Position numbers and translations under genes: made by a program. A stretch of 64,000 nucleotides of DNA from CAYRGS01 sp964423875 (lineage in GTDB: Bacteria > UBA8248 > JACPRG01 > G963555815): assembly GCA_964423875.1 (NCBI GenBank), contig CAYRGS010000003.1:1-64000 (forward strand), in the 5' to 3' direction. Position 1 is the stretch's first letter; each line of letters begins with the position of its first letter. A model generated the notes under the pieces. The model did not search any database. It was not told where the DNA came from and saw nothing but the letters and a program-made list of their open reading frames with translations. Of the stretch, positions 26,466 to 35,998 are shown one piece after another.

Positions 26466-27560
26466 ATGTCGGTGGGTCCGGCCCGGACGAAGAATCGCCT
26501 GTCCGATACGCTCGGGCGACTTCTCGCCGAGAGTCTTCGCGTCTTGGGCGCCGACCGGGGCGCCCTTCTGCTCTCCGAACCCGCAAACCCTCCCTTCCGG
26601 CTTGGGGCCGCCATCGGTCTCTCACAGGTCTATCTCGGCGCGGTCAGAGAGAATTGGAAGAAAGTCCCCGGTTCGCGGGTGATGCGGGAACAGGAACTCC
26701 TGTTCATCCGTGATGCTCGCTCGGATTCGCGCACCAAGCCGATCAAAGCCGAAATTGAGGCCGAAAGTTTCCGATCCATGGTCCTCGTCCCCCTGAAGGT
26801 CGGGTCTCCCCCTCTTGGAAATCTGGTTCTCTACTTCGACCGGGAACTCGACCTGTCGGAGGACGAGATATCCGCCCTCCGCACCTATGCGGGCCTCGTC
26901 GCCATCGCCATCAAGAACACCCGGCTGGTTTCCGCCACCCGGAGCCACGCCACGAACCTGGAAATCCTCGACGAAATCGCCCGGGCGATCAATTCCACCC
27001 TGGACCTGAGCGAGCTTTTCCGGATCACCGTGGAACAGGTCAAGCGGGCAGTCCCGTGTGAGCGGTCTAGTCTATACAAGGTCGATCCAGGCAAGTCGGC
27101 CATCGAGAGAATCCGGGCGGTGGACAACGTTCCCGGGCGGACTGAGCGCCTAGTCTCGCCTTCCCTGAAGGGAACCAACTTCGAGCGGCTCCTGGAAACG
27201 CGCGCGCCCGCCTACCTGCCCGATGTCCGCAAGGACCCTCATCCAACTCGTCAGTTATTGGCAGTTGAGGGTTTCCGGGCCATCATCAACGTCTTCATCT
27301 GGATCGATGACAAATGCGCGGGGTTCCTGAACATCATGTCTTCAGAGGTCGACGCCTATACGAACAACCACATCGGCCTGCTCTCTTCCGTGGCCGAGCA
27401 TCTGGCCGTCGCCGTGAAGAACGCCGAGCTTTACGCGGAGAGCCAAGTCCGCGCGGCGAGGAATCTCACCTCAATTTCAAGAAAGGCGTCCCGAATGAGT
27501 TTTCAGCAACCTCCTCATGCGTCAGGTCGTGATTTACCGGACTGGATAACGACCCCTTCC
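26466..27560 (+). pseudogene. Tandem GAF-domain sensor protein, output domain missing
   Basis: Two GAF domains. The first spans about residues 1-160 (LGADRGALLLSEPANPP, FRSMVLVPLKVGSPPLGNLV, LRTYAGLVAIAIKNTRL). The second spans about 165-330 (LDEIARAINSTLDLSELFRI, VPCERSSLYKVD, IINVFIWIDDKCAGFLNIMS, HLAVAVKNAELYAES). Such proteins normally continue into a kinase, cyclase or phosphatase. Here family-like sequence stops near 27480, and the frame then runs open to 28694 as an antigenic-looking shadow of the luciferase-like gene. A deletion has probably removed the output domain. ATG 26466 with GAGGGG upstream. Confidence 0.65.
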
Positions 27561-27630
27561 ATTGGTAGAATTTTCATTCCCGTTTCTCTTCGAGACACCC
27601 GACCCCCGCGGAACACCCGGAGATTCGCCC

Positions 27631-28641
27631 ATGCGGTTCAGCGTCGCCATCCCCAGTTGCATGGAGGGCCTCATCTATCCGTATCCGTTCGCCGATCCCG
27701 GACAGATCATCCGAATCGCGGCGGAGGCCGAGGACATGGGGTACGAGGCCGTCTGGCCCAACGACCACATCACGACCCAGAATTACGTGGCCCGAATGTG
27801 GCCCAAGCCCCCCCGCTTCTACGAACCGTTCGTCCTGCTCTCGTTCGTCGCGGCGGCGACGAAGACGATCAAGCTAGCCACGGGCGTCGCTGTCCTGCCC
27901 GTCCGAGAGCCCATCATCCTGGCGAAGACCGCCGCAACGCTGGACGTCTGCTCCGGCGGGCGGGTGATCCTCGGCGTGGGATTGGGGGCCTACCGGGAAG
28001 AGTACCGGGCCGTCAACCCGGGCAAGGCGCCCCACCGCGGCAAACTGATGGACGAGCGGATCGCCGCCCTTCGGGCGCTTCTCCAAGATCGCAAGGCGAC
28101 CTTTCAGGGCGAATACGTCCGCTTCCGAAACGTCGAGATGTATCCCAAACCCGTTCAGAAGAAGATGCCCATCTACATCGGCGGCAACTCGTGGGACGGG
28201 GTGGAAAGGGCCGGCCGGTACGCCGACGGCTGGTTCCCCGCCATCCTGACCCCGGAAGAAATCGCCGAGCGCGTCAAGCGGATGAAGGTTGTGGCGAAGG
28301 AGGCGAACCGGAGTATTCGGCGCATCGACATCGCCCCCCAACTGGGCGTCACCCTCGCCCGGACCGAATCCCAGGCGCGGCGGACGTTTCAGGCCTCCCA
28401 ACTCCGGCACCACCTGCAATCCCTGCGGAAGTCCACGCTGAAAGACCAGACCCTGTCCGACTTCGGGGCGAACAACCTCATCGGGACGCCGGCTCAGGTG
28501 ATCGACCGGATCGGGGACTACCAAGACGCCGGCGCGACCCACTTGGCGGGGCTCATGTTCGGCGTAAATTCCGTCCGGTCGTTTCTGAGTCAGATGGAGA
28601 GATTCGCTGCTCACGTCATGCCGGCCTTCCGGCGTCGCTGA
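27631..28641 (+). CDS. LLM-class (luciferase-like) flavin-dependent oxidoreductase
   Basis: 336-residue TIM-barrel enzyme using F420 or FMN. Typical blocks: MGYEAVWPNDHITTQN, KTIKLATGVAVLPVREPIILAKTAATLDVCSGGRVILGVG, GEYVRFRNVEMYPKP, and IPIYIGGNSWDGVERAGRYADGW-like sequence in the middle. The ATG at 27631 has GGAG upstream; an upstream extension to 27562 is out of family. The substrate is unknown. It lies just after the truncated GAF gene. Confidence 0.92.
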   Translation: MRFSVAIPSCMEGLIYPYPFADPGQIIRIAAEAEDMGYEAVWPNDHITTQNYVARMWPKPPRFYEPFVLLSFVAAATKTIKLATGVAVLPVREPIILAKTAATLDVCSGGRVILGVGLGAYREEYRAVNPGKAPHRGKLMDERIAALRALLQDRKATFQGEYVRFRNVEMYPKPVQKKMPIYIGGNSWDGVERAGRYADGWFPAILTPEEIAERVKRMKVVAKEANRSIRRIDIAPQLGVTLARTESQARRTFQASQLRHHLQSLRKSTLKDQTLSDFGANNLIGTPAQVIDRIGDYQDAGATHLAGLMFGVNSVRSFLSQMERFAAHVMPAFRRR

Positions 28642-28799
28642 GGGCCTTCCCGAACGCTGATGAGAGGATCGACCGGATTTTTCCGGAGCGGTGAATCCCG
28701 AATTATGGGTGAAAGCGTAAATCTCTCCGCCGCGTCGTACGGGCGGACGGATGCCCGATGAGCCGGAAACCTCGAATCCAATACAAAGGGGGAAGAGTG

Positions 28800-28925
28800 A
28801 TGAAACGCACGATCATCGTCGGAACAACCACCGTTGTCCTGGCTTTCGGTCTGACATCGGCCGCGCTCGCGTTCGAGTATCCCGCCCGCTTCAAGGACGC
28901 GAAGGCCAAGGCCGCCGAGGGCTAG
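28800..28925 (+). CDS. Small secreted peptide (41 aa), interrupted by TAG
   Basis: Strong site (AAGGGGGAAGAG) and ATG 28800 lead to a clear signal peptide: MKRTIIVGTTTVVLAFGLTS, then AALA-FEYPARFKDAKAKAAEG and TAG at 28923. The same frame continues AYAAGVMARALK and ends at TAA 28962-28964, which looks like the natural end. So either the peptide is 41 residues, or TAG replaced a codon such as TGG. Function unknown. Confidence 0.45.
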   Translation: MKRTIIVGTTTVVLAFGLTSAALAFEYPARFKDAKAKAAEG

Positions 28926-29158
28926 GCGTACGCCGCGGGGGTCATGGCCCGCGCCTTGAAGTAAGCGGGCCGGCCGCACCCCGATCGCCCGGGCCCGGGG
29001 GGATCGACTTTCGGGCATCCGTCGGCTGAATCCAGCTGGGGGGCTGACTCTCATGGCCCGCCGCCGGGCGCATCCGAATCCAAGACCCGTCCCGCTATCC
29101 GGCGGACACCCGATGCGAGCGCCCGCGCAACCTTGGGATTCAAGAACCGGCCAAGCGG

Positions 29159-29593
29159 GTGGAAGACCGGAAGCCCTTGAAGATTCGCAACAAGCACAAA
29201 AGGATTTCCCTCTCCGTCATCTCGATCATCGGCCTCGGGGTCGCCATCATCTGGCCGCTTGTGAAACCGTCGCCGAAGCGGGAGCGAAAAGCGGTGATCA
29301 TCGCCGACCTTTCTCCCGCCGCCGAGGTCGGCCGGGCCGCATTCATGAAAAACTGCGCCGCGTGTCACGGTCGGGACGCCGCCGGAACGGACACGGGGCC
29401 CCCGCTGATTCACCGGATCTACCATCCGGGACACCACGCCGATTTCGCCTTCCACCGGGCCGTCCGGCTCGGCGTCCGGCAACACCATTGGCGGTTAGGA
29501 GACATGCCCGCCCTGCCCCACGTGAGCCGGGAGCGGACCGCTTCCATCATCCGGTTCATCCGGGAGGTCCAGAAGGCCAACGGCGTCTTCTGA
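29159..29593 (+). CDS. Membrane-anchored c-type cytochrome
   Basis: 144 residues. The N-terminal helix (ISLSVISIIGLGVAIIWPLV) anchors a class I cytochrome c domain. Heme motif CAACH (MKNCAACHGRD), axial Met in GDMPALPHV, closing helix TASIIRFIREVQKA. The start codon GTG 29159 is weakly supported. A TTG a few codons on is an alternative. A monoheme electron carrier facing the periplasm. No oxidase genes are adjacent. Confidence 0.85.
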   Translation: MEDRKPLKIRNKHKRISLSVISIIGLGVAIIWPLVKPSPKRERKAVIIADLSPAAEVGRAAFMKNCAACHGRDAAGTDTGPPLIHRIYHPGHHADFAFHRAVRLGVRQHHWRLGDMPALPHVSRERTASIIRFIREVQKANGVF

Positions 29594-29603
29594 GCGAACC
29601 CCT

Positions 29604-30809
29604 TCAGACCCCTCGGACGGAGATCATCCCTTTGGGCATGCGGTTGAAGCACTCGAAGCCGTCCTCGGTGACGAGGACGGTGTCCTCCACCTGGAACCCA
29701 CCGAAGCCGATCTCGTAGTACGGCGGCTCCACGTTCACCACCATCCCGGTCTCCAGGGGCCTTCCCTCCCCTTCAGTCAAGATGGGCGGCTCGTACAGCT
29801 CGACGCCGATCCCGTGCCCGACGTGGTGGCGCTCGTAACCGGGGAGTCCGCTTTCGCGCACAGTCGAGACGGCCGTCCGGAACACCTCGCGGGCGGGCGT
29901 CCCGGCCCGCACCCGATCCAGCGCGGCCAGGTGCCCCGCCAGCAAGGCCGCGAAGACTTCTTTCTGACGCCGGGACGGGTCTCCCAGGACGGCCGTCCTG
30001 GCGATGTCGGCGTGGTATCCCAGAACCCGGCACCCGACGTCGAAGCGGATGAGGTCCCCGGGGCGGAGCGTGCGCCCGAGAGGCCGGGCGTTGGGAAACG
30101 CCGAGTGCGGACCGACGCCGATAACGGTCAAAGACGGGCGCGCCCCCCGCCGGATCAGGGCGCATTCGTACACCTCGGCCATCTCGCGCTCCGTCACCCC
30201 CGCGCGGGCCTCGGCGAGGACTTCGAGAACGGCCTCTTCGGAGATTTCCACCGCCCGGCGCAGCCGCCGGACCTCTTCCGCGGTCTTGATCCGCCGAATG
30301 CGGCGGAAGGTCTCATAAGCCGGCTCGATCCGGCATTGGGAAAAGGCCTCGGAAAGCATCGCAAACCCCGGCGCATCCAGCCCCCTTTCGTCCAGCCCCA
30401 CCACGCTGGAACCCGCCACGCCCACACCGCTCATTGCCTCCCGCAGGGCTTCGGTGTCCGAGGGGGCCGGCGCGCCTTCAAAAACCAGCCGCCTGAGGTT
30501 CGCCTCGTCCTCATCCCCCCCGGTCCCTTCACCCGGGTCATAGAAAAACGCGCCGTAGGGAAGATACCGGCCTTCCATCGCTTCCGCCGACTCCGCCGCC
30601 CGATCCAACTCGCCGACGGGGGCGACGACGGCGACCGGGTGAGCGGGGTCCTTCGGAACGACGGCGAACACCCGCACTCCCGGAATGAGCGATTGTCCGA
30701 GGCTCTCGAAGCCGGACGCATAGACGACGTTTTCCGGGGTGGCGGCGATGAGGGCGTCCAGGCCCGCCCGCGCCATTTCATCGGCCGCCCGTTCACGGTC
30801 CATCAGCAT
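29604..30809 (-). CDS. M24-family Xaa-Pro peptidase
   Basis: 401 residues: a creatinase-type N-terminal domain and a pita-bread metallopeptidase domain. The five metal ligands are visible in RFDVGCRVLGYHADIARTA (two Asp), HHVGHGIGVELYEPP (His), NVEPPYYE (Glu) and QVEDTVLV (Glu). It probably removes N-terminal residues before proline or is a dipeptidase. It converges on the cytochrome gene with 10 nt between stops. Confidence 0.93.
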   Translation of the reverse strand: MLMDRERAADEMARAGLDALIAATPENVVYASGFESLGQSLIPGVRVFAVVPKDPAHPVAVVAPVGELDRAAESAEAMEGRYLPYGAFFYDPGEGTGGDEDEANLRRLVFEGAPAPSDTEALREAMSGVGVAGSSVVGLDERGLDAPGFAMLSEAFSQCRIEPAYETFRRIRRIKTAEEVRRLRRAVEISEEAVLEVLAEARAGVTEREMAEVYECALIRRGARPSLTVIGVGPHSAFPNARPLGRTLRPGDLIRFDVGCRVLGYHADIARTAVLGDPSRRQKEVFAALLAGHLAALDRVRAGTPAREVFRTAVSTVRESGLPGYERHHVGHGIGVELYEPPILTEGEGRPLETGMVVNVEPPYYEIGFGGFQVEDTVLVTEDGFECFNRMPKGMISVRGV

Positions 30810-30872
30810 GACAGCATCCTTACGGGGAGATTCTTCCCGCTGGGTGGGGGAGGGGGGGGGTCCGGCCGCATC

Positions 30873-31634
30873 TCAGTAAGGCGGCCAGGGAAAATGGCGG
30901 TGATGGCTCGGGGAGGGAAAGACCGGTTCATTCAGGATGATCTCGAGGCGCAGCTTGAGGGACCGGATCTCCTCCGGGTCCAGGAGCTCCCGCAAGGACT
31001 TCGCGACGGGGTCTCCCCGCTCGATCTTGTCGTAGAACGCCTTGACGTCCCGGAGCATCTCTGCGGGAACAGGTTCATTCTGGAAGTCCCAGATCACGGT
31101 CCGCAGCTTGGGGTAAGCGTGAAAGGTGAGGCCGTGGTCGATCCCCCATACGCGCCCGTCCACGCCGAGAAAGCAGTGCCCCGCCTTTCGGTCGGCGTTG
31201 TTGGCGATCATGTCGAACAATGCGAAGCGCCTCAGGACGTCGTGGTGTTGCTCCTGGAGGGTGGAATATTCGGTCTCTTCCCGCGGCGCGACGTAGAGCT
31301 GGAGCGACCCCACGCCGTGTGGGCCGGACCGGATGACCGTCGGCGGGACCAGACCCCAGCCGAGCGCCTCGCTCGTCTGAAAAGCGGCGACCTCCCGCTT
31401 GTAGAGCCCGCTCGGAAAATCCCACAGGGGCCGTTCTCCTTTGTGGGGCTTGTAGATGCCCAGGAAGGAAGCGTCCTCCTTCGTTCGGAGCGGCACCGCG
31501 AACGTGTAATTCGACCCCCAGGGCACCAGCTTGCACTCCCCCAGGTCGGCTTCCCGCAGCAGCCGGCAGACCTCCTCGACACTCACGGCGCGCCGATCCG
31601 AGGGAGGCTCGCCGCCTGGGGCGCGCTCAGGCAT
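30873..31634 (-). CDS. SCO1664-family protein (PI3/4-kinase-like fold, TIGR03843)
   Basis: 253 residues. Family blocks: LVPWGSNYTFAVPLR, FLGIYKPHKGERPLWDFPSG, LYKREVAAFQTSEALGWGLVPPT, ALFDMIANNADRKAGHCFLG, VWGIDHGLTFHAYPKLRTVIWDF. NNADRKAGH and IDHGLTFH correspond to the catalytic and metal loops of the distant lipid-kinase fold. In Actinobacteria this gene sits with a DUF3090 gene and a phosphatase; here DUF3090 is the next gene upstream. Biochemical role not established. Start at 31634 (MPERAPGG). Confidence 0.88.
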   Translation of the reverse strand: MPERAPGGEPPSDRRAVSVEEVCRLLREADLGECKLVPWGSNYTFAVPLRTKEDASFLGIYKPHKGERPLWDFPSGLYKREVAAFQTSEALGWGLVPPTVIRSGPHGVGSLQLYVAPREETEYSTLQEQHHDVLRRFALFDMIANNADRKAGHCFLGVDGRVWGIDHGLTFHAYPKLRTVIWDFQNEPVPAEMLRDVKAFYDKIERGDPVAKSLRELLDPEEIRSLKLRLEIILNEPVFPSPSHHRHFPWPPY

Positions 31635-31772
31635 TCCGTTTCCTATCCTCTCGCTTCCCGCCAGGGTTGAGGGCGGACGGGCCGGCTCCCTCCTTTTCTT
31701 CGGGTCGGGCCTGCCGGGCGTAGAAGGGGTGAATCGGGCCTCGAAACGCGGGGCCATCGACATGAGGCGATG

Positions 31773-32393
31773 TCAGCGGGGGTTCCGTTCCGCGGCAGGA
31801 TGGTGTCCGTTGGTCCGGGGGCAGATATGGCCTTTGGGATCTATCGGCTGATTGCAAAGCGGACAGATGGGGCGTCCTCCCATGCAGACCTCTCGGGCTT
31901 GCCGGTACATGTCGGCCAGCACCCGGCGGCTCGCCCGGAAGCTTATTGTCGCCTCGATGCCCGCAAGCGCTTCTTCCAGGCTTTCTCCCTCTTCCAGGTC
32001 CTCCCCGTCCTCTCCGGCTTCTTCCGCGGACGCCTCCGCCGCCTCTTCCAGGGTCTCGACCAACACATCCATGTCGTGGACGACAAAGACAAACCGATCG
32101 GTTTCCTCGTCGTAGCCCATCCCCATTCGGCCGATCTTGAATTCCAGAGGCTGATACTCCTCATCCGGGACTTTCTCCGTCCGGGACGAGGCCGCTCCCC
32201 GATCCGCCGGCGTCGAATCCAGCATGCGCTCGATGGACTCCGCCAGGCTGTAGAGCTGCTCCTTCTCCAGCCACAGACACGCGCCGCCCTTCGAGGCATC
32301 GACCAGAAGGCGGAAGGTCCGCTTTCCGGGAACGCCGATGGATTCGGCCTGGAAGACCTCCACCTGCCCGATATCGTGCTTCGCCTCGCTCAT
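31773..32393 (-). CDS. DUF3090 family protein (TIGR03847) with zinc ribbon
   Basis: 206 residues from ATG 32393 (GAGG upstream). Core: ESIGVPGKRTFRLLVDASKG, GGACLWLEKEQLYSLAESI, FKIGRMGMGYDEETDRFVFVVHD. A long acidic stretch (AEEAGEDGEDLEEGESLEE) follows, then RQAREVCMGGRPICPLCNQPIDP, ending in a CPLC...CPRTNGH zinc-ribbon-like motif. Partner of the SCO1664-like gene downstream, 138 nt away. Function unknown. Confidence 0.88.
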   Translation of the reverse strand: MSEAKHDIGQVEVFQAESIGVPGKRTFRLLVDASKGGACLWLEKEQLYSLAESIERMLDSTPADRGAASSRTEKVPDEEYQPLEFKIGRMGMGYDEETDRFVFVVHDMDVLVETLEEAAEASAEEAGEDGEDLEEGESLEEALAGIEATISFRASRRVLADMYRQAREVCMGGRPICPLCNQPIDPKGHICPRTNGHHPAAERNPR

Positions 32394-32771
32394 CTCGCCT
32401 CGTTTGCGGTTGGGGTGCCATAGCGGTTTCCGAGATCGCCCGGGTTCGTCCCCCGGCTTATACCCCACAGGACGGCGGTTGTAAACGCGCTGTATGGGTT
32501 CAAGACAGATGAGAAACTGGGGCCGTTTTTTTTGAACTTCTCCAGGGCCTGGGCCAGCGCCAGGTAGTCCGGACCTGCTGGGGTCCGGACCCGATCCCGT
32601 TGGCGAGGGCGGGCGTTGGGCGAGGCCGTCCCATCCGGCCGGGGGGGGGGAAAGACGCCGACGGCCCACGGTGAAACGGAACGTAGACCACGCCCGGCGC
32701 CCGCCGGATATGAAGGAAGCTTCCATGACCACTTTCCAGGGGGCTTTTTTGTCAATTCGTCCCCCCGGCAA
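32394..32771. other. Intergenic region, no gene seen
   Basis: 378 nt separating the DUF3090 gene from the glycan cluster. It contains G- and T-homopolymer runs and no supportable frame, hairpin-plus-T-run or promoter. Confidence 0.5.
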
Positions 32772-33968
32772 TCATTGTCCATCCTCGGAACCCCGGGAAG
32801 CGACCTCGCGATAGCAGGCGGCCAGCAAGCGGGCACCTTCTCTCGCGCTGAAATGCTCATGCACGCGCCGGCGGCCCGCCTCGGCTATGGCCGTTCGCCG
32901 GGCCTCGTCCCGGGCCAGACCCGCCAGAACCCCGGCCAGGGCGTCCGGGTCTCCCGGGGTGAAGAGCAGGCCGGTCGCGCCGTCCTCGATGAGCTCGCCC
33001 ATGGGCTCGATGCGGCTCGCCACCACCGGAACGCCCAGGGCCATCGCCTCGAGGGGAACCAGGGGGAAGCCTTCGGAAGCCAGCGAGGCGAAAAGGACCG
33101 CGTCGGCGGCCTGGAATACGCGGTGGGTGTCGTCCCGGACGCCCAGGAACACGACGCGGTCGCCCAGGATCAGCGAGCGGCTGAGACCGCGCAGGCTCTC
33201 CTCCTCCTCCCCGCCGCCGGCGAGGTAGAGGCGGGCCCGGGGGACCGCCGGCTGGAGCTTCTCCATAGCGCGCACCATCACCGCGAACCCTTTCTGCGGC
33301 ACGAAGCGCGCCGCACTCGCCAGGACGAACTCATCCGGCGCGGCGCCCAGCTCCGCACGCACGGCCCGGCGGAGCGCCGGGTCCGGCGCGGCAAACCGGG
33401 CCGTGTCGACGGTGTTGTGTATAACCGTGACCCGGTCCTCCCGGAACCCCAGAAGACGGACGGCGGACCGCTTCGCGTGACGCGAGACGGCGACGGCGTG
33501 ATGACAGAGCCGTTTGGCCGTGAACCGGTCCACCCTGAGCCGCTTACGCTGGTCGTAAAATCCCTTCCAGTCGGGCTCGTACATCGTGTTCTGGATGGAG
33601 GTCATGACGGGAACTCGGCCCGCCCACCGGCCCGCCAGGCGGGCGCAGACATCCGCGTAGAAGAGTTGCGCGTGGACGATATCGGGGCGGCGCTTCCGGA
33701 TGATCTCGCAGAGACGATAGACGCCCTTCGGGATATCCCGCGGGCCCGACACCCCGAGCCATTCAGTGTCGACGCCGAGCGCCTCCACTTCCGGTTTCAG
33801 ATCGTCCGCCGGGAGGACGTGGACGACGCGGCTCTCGACGGCCTCGCCGGCCAGGTAGGCGAGGTCATTGACCAGCCGGCGCTCCGCCCCCCCTCGGGAG
33901 AGGGACTCGATCACCTGGAGGACGCGCAGGGGGCGGCCTCCCCCCTCCCCTTCGGCCGACCGGCTCAA
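32772..33968 (-). CDS. Glycosyltransferase family 4
   Basis: GT-B fold sugar transferase of 398 residues. N-domain: RVLQVIESLSRGGAERRLV; link region VIHNTVDTARF; C-domain: LASAARFVPQKGFAVMVRAM, LYLAGGGEEEESLRGL, and the donor-binding SEGFPLVPLEAMALGVPVVAS (Ex7E). TTG 33968 is chosen because it forms a TTGA overlap with the asnB stop, the same junction as elsewhere in the cluster. Adds a sugar to a lipid-linked glycan in the cytoplasm. Confidence 0.9.
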   Translation of the reverse strand: MSRSAEGEGGGRPLRVLQVIESLSRGGAERRLVNDLAYLAGEAVESRVVHVLPADDLKPEVEALGVDTEWLGVSGPRDIPKGVYRLCEIIRKRRPDIVHAQLFYADVCARLAGRWAGRVPVMTSIQNTMYEPDWKGFYDQRKRLRVDRFTAKRLCHHAVAVSRHAKRSAVRLLGFREDRVTVIHNTVDTARFAAPDPALRRAVRAELGAAPDEFVLASAARFVPQKGFAVMVRAMEKLQPAVPRARLYLAGGGEEEESLRGLSRSLILGDRVVFLGVRDDTHRVFQAADAVLFASLASEGFPLVPLEAMALGVPVVASRIEPMGELIEDGATGLLFTPGDPDALAGVLAGLARDEARRTAIAEAGRRRVHEHFSAREGARLLAACYREVASRGSEDGQ

Positions 33969-35935
33969 ACCGCCGCCGGCGCGGCGGCCGGAGTGAGCGG
34001 ACCGTCGATCATTCGCCGAAACCAGAGCTCCAGATTCACCCAGCTCCACAGGGCTAGGCGAATATTCTGCTCGCCCCGGCAGTGGCGGTCGTATTCGCGG
34101 AGAACCGTCTCATAGTTGAAAAAACCGCGCGCGCGGAACGCCTCCGACTCGATGAGGTCCCGGACCGTCTCGCGCATATCGGTCTTCAGCCAAAGGTCGG
34201 TGGGCGCCATAAAGCCCTTCTTGTCCGTCCGGGTGCGGATGACCTCCGGCAGGACGCCCCGCATGGCGTTTCGCAGAACGACCTTCGTCCAGCCGTCCCG
34301 GATCTTCTGATCACCCGGCAGGCCGTAAGCGTATTCCACCAAGCGGTGATCCAGAAACGGAATCCGGGACTCGACGGAGAAGGCCATGCTGTTGCGGTCC
34401 TCGAAGTGTAGCCATCCGGGCACGGGGTAGATCCGCAGGCCCATGTAAGAGCACGTCCGAAGGCCCGAACCGTCCCGGAGGCTCAGGGTCTCCGGCTCGC
34501 CGTGGGTCTTCACGAAATCAGGATCGAGGACGCCGTGGAAGCCCGTCCCGTTCCGTTTGAGGGACCGTTTCAGCCCCTCGGGGGTCCGCAGGCTCGCCAG
34601 GACCCGCGCCGCCGACGCAACGGCCTTTCCGCCCCCGCCCCAGCCGGCGCGCCGGTAGGCGTTCACCTCGCGAATCAGGCTCCCCCACCGGCCCGCGCCC
34701 AGCAGATCGGCGAAATGGTAGATGAAGTCCTGGGGATAGCCGTTGAGGAGCTCGTCCCCCCCGTGCCCGCTCAGGATGACCTTGACGCCCCGGGCGCGGA
34801 CGGACCGCATGACGTACCACTGGGCGAACTGGTTCAGGTTGTGGAAGGGCTCGTCCTGGAACCAGATCAAGTCGGGCAGCAGGCCGAAGAGCTCATCCAC
34901 CCGGGGGAAGACGTACTGTGCGTCCGCGCCGGTGTGCTCGACGACCGGATGGATGAATTCCCGCTCATCGTACTTCGGGTCCTCGAAGCAGGAGGAGAAC
35001 GTCCGGAGCCGGGCCGGGCGGATCGCCTCCGCCGCCACGCAGGCGATGGAGGAGGAGTCGAGCCCCCCGCTGAGGCAGACGCCGAGCGGGACGTCGCTGC
35101 GCAGCCTGAGCCGGACGGCGTCGCTGAAGATGTCTCGGAAGCGCTCGGCGGCCTCCTCGTCGGTCCTCGGCGACTCGCCACTCGCCGGGCGCTCGATCTC
35201 CCAATACCGCTTGACCTCGGTCCGGCCGTCCCAGAGGGTGAGAAAGTGGGAGGGCGGGATCTGCCGGATGCCGTCGAAGAACGTCGCGTTGGTGAAATCC
35301 ATCAGGCCGGACCCGGTGGCCAGGTACCGATGGATAGTGGGGCCGTGCGGCTTTCGCGGAACGTCCGGGTGGAGGAGGATCGACTTGATCTCCGACGCGA
35401 AGAGAAAGCGCCGTCCGTCGTCGAAGTAGTAGAAGGGCTTGATGCCGAAGCGGTCGCGCGCGCAGAAGAGCTTCTTTGCGCGACCGTCCCAGAGGGCGAA
35501 GCCCCACATGCCGTTGAAGCGCTGAAGGCAGTCCTCGCCCCATTCTTCGTAGGCGTGGAGGATAACCTCGGTGTCGCACTGGCTCCGGAAGACGTGCCCT
35601 CGGCCCTTGAGCGCCTCCGCCAGCTCCACATGGTTGTAGATCTCGCCGTTGTAGGCCACCCAGACCGAGCGGTCCTCGTTGCACATGGGCTGGGCGCCGC
35701 TTTCGGAGAGGTCGATGATGCTGAGACGCCGGTTGGCGAGGGCCAGCGGGGCGGAAAAATTGTCAGCGGGCGACGGCCGGGAATGGAATTGCGGGTCACG
35801 GACGCCGGTCGGGTCGAGCAGGACGTAGCCCTCGCCGTCCGGCCCCCGGTGGGCGATGGCGTCGTTCATCCGCACCAGGGCCTCCACGTTCACCGGCGCG
35901 CCGTCGCGATGATAGATGCCTGCAATTCCGCACAA
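33965..35935 (-). CDS. asnB: Asparagine synthetase (glutamine-hydrolysing)
   Basis: 656 residues. MCGIAGIYHRDG gives the Cys2 nucleophile of the glutaminase domain; RLSIIDLSESGAQPM and WVAYNGEIYNH follow. The synthetase domain has the PP-loop CLSGGLDSSSIACVA and SGHGGDELLNGYPQDF. In surface-glycan clusters such enzymes often amidate uronic acids or modify sugars rather than making free asparagine. Located between the Kdo-transferase-like gene and a GT4. Confidence 0.95.
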   Translation of the reverse strand: MCGIAGIYHRDGAPVNVEALVRMNDAIAHRGPDGEGYVLLDPTGVRDPQFHSRPSPADNFSAPLALANRRLSIIDLSESGAQPMCNEDRSVWVAYNGEIYNHVELAEALKGRGHVFRSQCDTEVILHAYEEWGEDCLQRFNGMWGFALWDGRAKKLFCARDRFGIKPFYYFDDGRRFLFASEIKSILLHPDVPRKPHGPTIHRYLATGSGLMDFTNATFFDGIRQIPPSHFLTLWDGRTEVKRYWEIERPASGESPRTDEEAAERFRDIFSDAVRLRLRSDVPLGVCLSGGLDSSSIACVAAEAIRPARLRTFSSCFEDPKYDEREFIHPVVEHTGADAQYVFPRVDELFGLLPDLIWFQDEPFHNLNQFAQWYVMRSVRARGVKVILSGHGGDELLNGYPQDFIYHFADLLGAGRWGSLIREVNAYRRAGWGGGGKAVASAARVLASLRTPEGLKRSLKRNGTGFHGVLDPDFVKTHGEPETLSLRDGSGLRTCSYMGLRIYPVPGWLHFEDRNSMAFSVESRIPFLDHRLVEYAYGLPGDQKIRDGWTKVVLRNAMRGVLPEVIRTRTDKKGFMAPTDLWLKTDMRETVRDLIESEAFRARGFFNYETVLREYDRHCRGEQNIRLALWSWVNLELWFRRMIDGPLTPAAAPAAV

Positions 35936-35998
35936 AGTCTTGTGTCTTCCCGATGAGCGTTCCGAGGCCAGGGAGGATTCGAGAAACGGTCGTCCGGT

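Noticed and set aside
27560..28694. Continuation of the GAF frame over the luciferase-like gene
   Set aside because: The sequence becomes Arg/His/Pro-rich with no family resemblance; the luciferase-like gene in the other frame is clearly real.
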